A stretch of DNA of 8,399 nucleotides from Brevundimonas sp. UBA2388. Its GTDB lineage: Bacteria; Pseudomonadota; Alphaproteobacteria; Caulobacterales; Caulobacteraceae. The stretch lies in contig DDSO01000092.1 of assembly GCA_002343425.1 (NCBI GenBank), forward strand, positions 1 through 8,399, written 5' to 3'. How positions within the stretch are numbered: position 1 is the stretch's first letter; the number at the start of each line of letters is the position of its first letter. Shown here in pieces: positions 7,034-8,399 of this stretch. The notes under the pieces were generated by a model. That model was not told where the DNA came from. It saw nothing but the letters and a program-made list of their open reading frames with translations, and searched no databases. A program made the translations under genes and the position numbers.

Positions 7034-7046
7034 GATGACGCAGGCG

Positions 7047-7397
7047 TCACCCGGTCGCGGCGTCGGCCTCGCCCCTTCCGCCGTCGACCGGCTCGCCGTC
7101 GGGGCCGGTGGAGTCCTCGCCGGTGTTCTTGACCGGTTCCAAATCTGCCTTCGCCGAGGCCGCGGATGCGCTCGAAGCCAGGCCTTCGCTGGCAAGGGTC
7201 TCGTTGACCGTGTCCTGGTCAGGGTCGATCTCTGACCCGGTCGCGGATCCACCCTGGAGCGATCCGGCGCGGGTGTCCGACCCCATGTCGCTGCCCGACA
7301 GGGCCTCGGTCAGGGCGTCCGGGGTCCGGCCCGTATCAGGCTTTTCGCCCATGTCTTCGGCCTCGCGGGCGTCGGCGGTCTGATGCGGGTCTGTCAT
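7047..7397 (-). CDS. Small acidic, probably disordered hypothetical protein
   Basis: The 116-residue product starts MTDPHQTADAREAEDMGEK. It has 26 acidic and 7 basic residues, no Cys, Phe, Trp or Tyr, and many Gly, Ser, Ala and Thr. It has no signal peptide or membrane segment, so it should be soluble, cytosolic and largely unfolded. The segment ALTEALSGSDMGSDTRAG is the least repetitive part. The ATG at 7397 is chosen because it follows a strong AAGGAG (7405-7410) at 7 nt. The frame stays open upstream to 7604, but that extension runs through the REP-like repeat and is not credible coding sequence. A possible EcfG-type promoter lies just upstream. I do not recognise a family. Codon and amino-acid bias, the strong ribosome site and the clean start make it likely real. 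Confidence 0.65.
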   Translation of the reverse strand: MTDPHQTADAREAEDMGEKPDTGRTPDALTEALSGSDMGSDTRAGSLQGGSATGSEIDPDQDTVNETLASEGLASSASAASAKADLEPVKNTGEDSTGPDGEPVDGGRGEADAATG

Positions 7398-7419
7398 GGT
7401 GAAGCTCCTTCGCGGAAGA

Positions 7420-7444
7420 AGCGGGTGGGAAGCAGCCGGGTTCC
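7420..7444 (-). promoter_or_regulatory. Possible EcfG-type (general stress sigma) promoter
   Basis: On the minus strand GGAAC (7444-7440) is followed after 16 nt by CGCT (7423-7420). The alphaproteobacterial general stress sigma factor recognises GGAAC-N16/17-CGTT, so this has one mismatch in the -10. A start about 7 nt downstream would give a leader of some 15 nt ending with the strong AAGGAG of the acidic protein gene. The placement is good, but a motif this short can occur by chance. Confidence 0.35.
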
Positions 7445-7452
7445 CAACGATA

Positions 7453-7506
7453 TCCTTCTCCGCTTGCGGGAGAAGGTGGGCAGCGAAGCCGCTCGGATGA
7501 GGGGTC
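7453..7506 (+). repeat. REP-like palindromic repeat, left copy
   Basis: This 54-nt unit starts TCCTTCTCCGCTTGCGGGAG and ends CGGATGAGGGGTC. It has two internal hairpins: CTTCTCC with GGAGAAG around 7456-7476, and AGCG/CGCT around an AAGC loop at 7482-7493. The CTTCTCC...GGAGAAGGTGG...CGGATGAGGGGTC pattern is a type of intergenic repeat common in high-GC Proteobacteria. The unit is repeated in opposite orientation at 7562-7615. Confidence 0.75.
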
Positions 7507-7561
7507 TCTCCGCCCTTTGATATGCGCGGACAAAAGGGGTCGCCGACGTACCCCGTCGTGC

Positions 7562-7615
7562 GACCCCTCATCCGTCTCGCTGCGCGAGCCACCTTCTCCC
7601 GCAAGGGGAGAAGGA
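7562..7615 (-). repeat. REP-like palindromic repeat, right copy (inverted)
   Basis: This is the reverse complement of the left unit, also 54 nt, and nearly identical except in the middle. Its first hairpin has an 8-bp stem (CTTCTCCC/GGGAGAAG), and its second is CTCGC-GCA-GCGAG. It begins 7 nt after the stop codon of the deoxyhypusine-synthase-like gene. Its first hairpin could therefore serve as that gene's 3' end structure, although no T-run follows. Confidence 0.75.
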
Positions 7616-7622
7616 AGTACTC

Positions 7623-8399
7623 TTACTTGCCGAACAGCTTGTTCCAGCGGCGCTTCTCGCGGTTCTTCCAGGTTCCGCGGTGATAGGCGTCCGAGCCGAT
7701 CAGCGGCACCACTGTGGTGGCTTCGGCGAAGACCATCTGTTCGTGCGTGGTCTGCACCTTGCCCCAGGAAGCGGCTTCCTTGAGCGTCGAGGACGAGCAG
7801 GCCCCGTCGCGCACGTCGGCGACCGTGATCTGGACCGCGTAGCGGTGCATTTCGGCCTCGACGCCGAGGATTTCGGCGCAGACGACCGTGTCCTGGGCGA
7901 AATTCTTCGGCACGCCGCCGCCGACCATGAACAGGCCGGTGACGCCCGCGGCGATCTTGATGTCGGTCAGTTCGCGGAAGTCCGCCACCGCGTCGATCAT
8001 CAGATACGGCTTGCCCGCCGCCATCCGCTCCTTCTGGTGCTTGACCAGACCGAAGCCGGCCGAGCTGTCGACGAAGGCCGGGCAGAAGATCGGCACGCCC
8101 TCTTCATAGGCGGTCTGGATCAGGGAGCCGGGCTTCTTGGCGTTGCCCTCGCTCAGCCATTTGCCCATCTCCCAGATGAACTCGCGCGAGGAGTAGCCGC
8201 GCGGCTCCAGCTGGTTGCAGATCTCCAAGATGGTGTGGTCGCAGGCCTGGAGCTCTTCCTCATCGATATAGGTGTCGTAGATCCGGTCGATGTAATTGTC
8301 GCGCAGGACATTGTCGTCCACCTCGCCGGCGGCCTGGTAGTGTTTGAAGCCGAGGGCCTCGAAGAAATCCATGTCGACGATCGAGGCGCCGGTGGCGAC
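7623..8399 (-). CDS. Deoxyhypusine-synthase-like protein, probable homospermidine synthase (SpeY type), 5' end off window
   Basis: The visible 258 residues are the C-terminal part. The frame runs open to the window edge (VATGASIVDMDFFE...), so the Met at 8372 is internal and roughly the first 90-100 residues are missing. Deoxyhypusine synthases use NAD and transfer a 4-aminobutyl group to a lysine. Aligned by eye with the human enzyme, the active-site lysine is kept in ASWGKV (codon 7758-7760, equivalent to human K329). The equivalents of W327, E323 and D313 are kept too, as is a glycine-rich GGGVPKN. The position of human D316 is Cys and that of S315 is Ala. Bacteria lack eIF5A, the normal protein target. 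The Anabaena homologue SpeY is required for homospermidine synthesis, and here aguAB lies nearby to supply putrescine. I therefore favour homospermidine synthesis from putrescine. The stop is TAA, followed by a REP-like repeat. Confidence 0.85.
   Translation of the reverse strand, partial: VATGASIVDMDFFEALGFKHYQAAGEVDDNVLRDNYIDRIYDTYIDEEELQACDHTILEICNQLEPRGYSSREFIWEMGKWLSEGNAKKPGSLIQTAYEEGVPIFCPAFVDSSAGFGLVKHQKERMAAGKPYLMIDAVADFRELTDIKIAAGVTGLFMVGGGVPKNFAQDTVVCAEILGVEAEMHRYAVQITVADVRDGACSSSTLKEAASWGKVQTTHEQMVFAEATTVVPLIGSDAYHRGTWKNREKRRWNKLFGK

Noticed and set aside
6938..7252. Long N-terminal extension of the 161-residue lipoprotein
   Set aside because: It would bury the signal peptide inside the protein and overlap the acidic protein gene in another frame.
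7391..7397. An isolated CTGTCAT near the acidic protein start as a second PhoB site
   Set aside because: It has no partner 7-mer at the 11-bp spacing and contains the start codon itself. A single 7-mer is expected by chance.
7398..7604. N-terminal extension of the acidic protein gene up to 7604
   Set aside because: It would translate the REP-like repeats, and the internal ATG at 7397 has a strong, well-spaced ribosome binding site.
7453..7615. The inverted repeats as a CRISPR array or insertion-sequence ends
   Set aside because: There are only two units, in opposite orientation, with a 55-nt spacer and no transposase frame between them. The internal hairpins fit a REP-type element.

Overview
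The window is high-GC DNA, dense with genes, from what looks like an alphaproteobacterium. The protein styles suggest Caulobacterales, with Brevundimonas or a close relative as my best guess: a long-loop TonB-dependent receptor, Ala/Pro-rich lipoproteins, and a bacterial deoxyhypusine-synthase-like protein. This placement is by family resemblance only. No rRNA, tRNA, CRISPR array, insertion sequence or phage gene is visible.

Layout, left to right. A strong intrinsic terminator (11-42) closes a gene lying off the left edge. msrA (133-756, +) encodes a methionine sulfoxide reductase A with a lipoprotein signal. A 255-bp gap follows, holding a near-perfect PhoB box (891-908). It leads into a large TonB-dependent outer-membrane receptor (1012-3651, +), which ends at its own intrinsic terminator (3681-3715). 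Next is a two-gene polyamine operon, aguA-aguB (3807-5677, +), with overlapping stop and start codons. It converts agmatine through N-carbamoylputrescine to putrescine.

The rest of the window is on the minus strand. It carries two lipoprotein genes with a 4-base overlap (6937 to 5658). The second is a class A acid phosphatase homologue that has lost its catalytic residues. Upstream lies a small acidic, apparently disordered protein (7397 to 7047) with a possible stress-sigma promoter. Then comes an inverted pair of REP-like palindromes (7453-7615), and finally the C-terminal three quarters of a deoxyhypusine-synthase-like gene (7623-8399) cut by the window edge.

Two themes link the genes. 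First, polyamines: AguA and AguB make putrescine, and the deoxyhypusine-synthase homologue is more likely a SpeY-type homospermidine synthase using putrescine than a protein-modifying enzyme. Second, the cell envelope and possibly phosphate: a PhoB-box-controlled receptor lies a few kilobases from a phosphatase-fold lipoprotein, but a functional link between those two is only a guess. No clearly undescribed multi-gene system is visible. The best leads are the PhoB box, the inactive phosphatase lipoprotein and the reassignment of the deoxyhypusine-synthase homologue.
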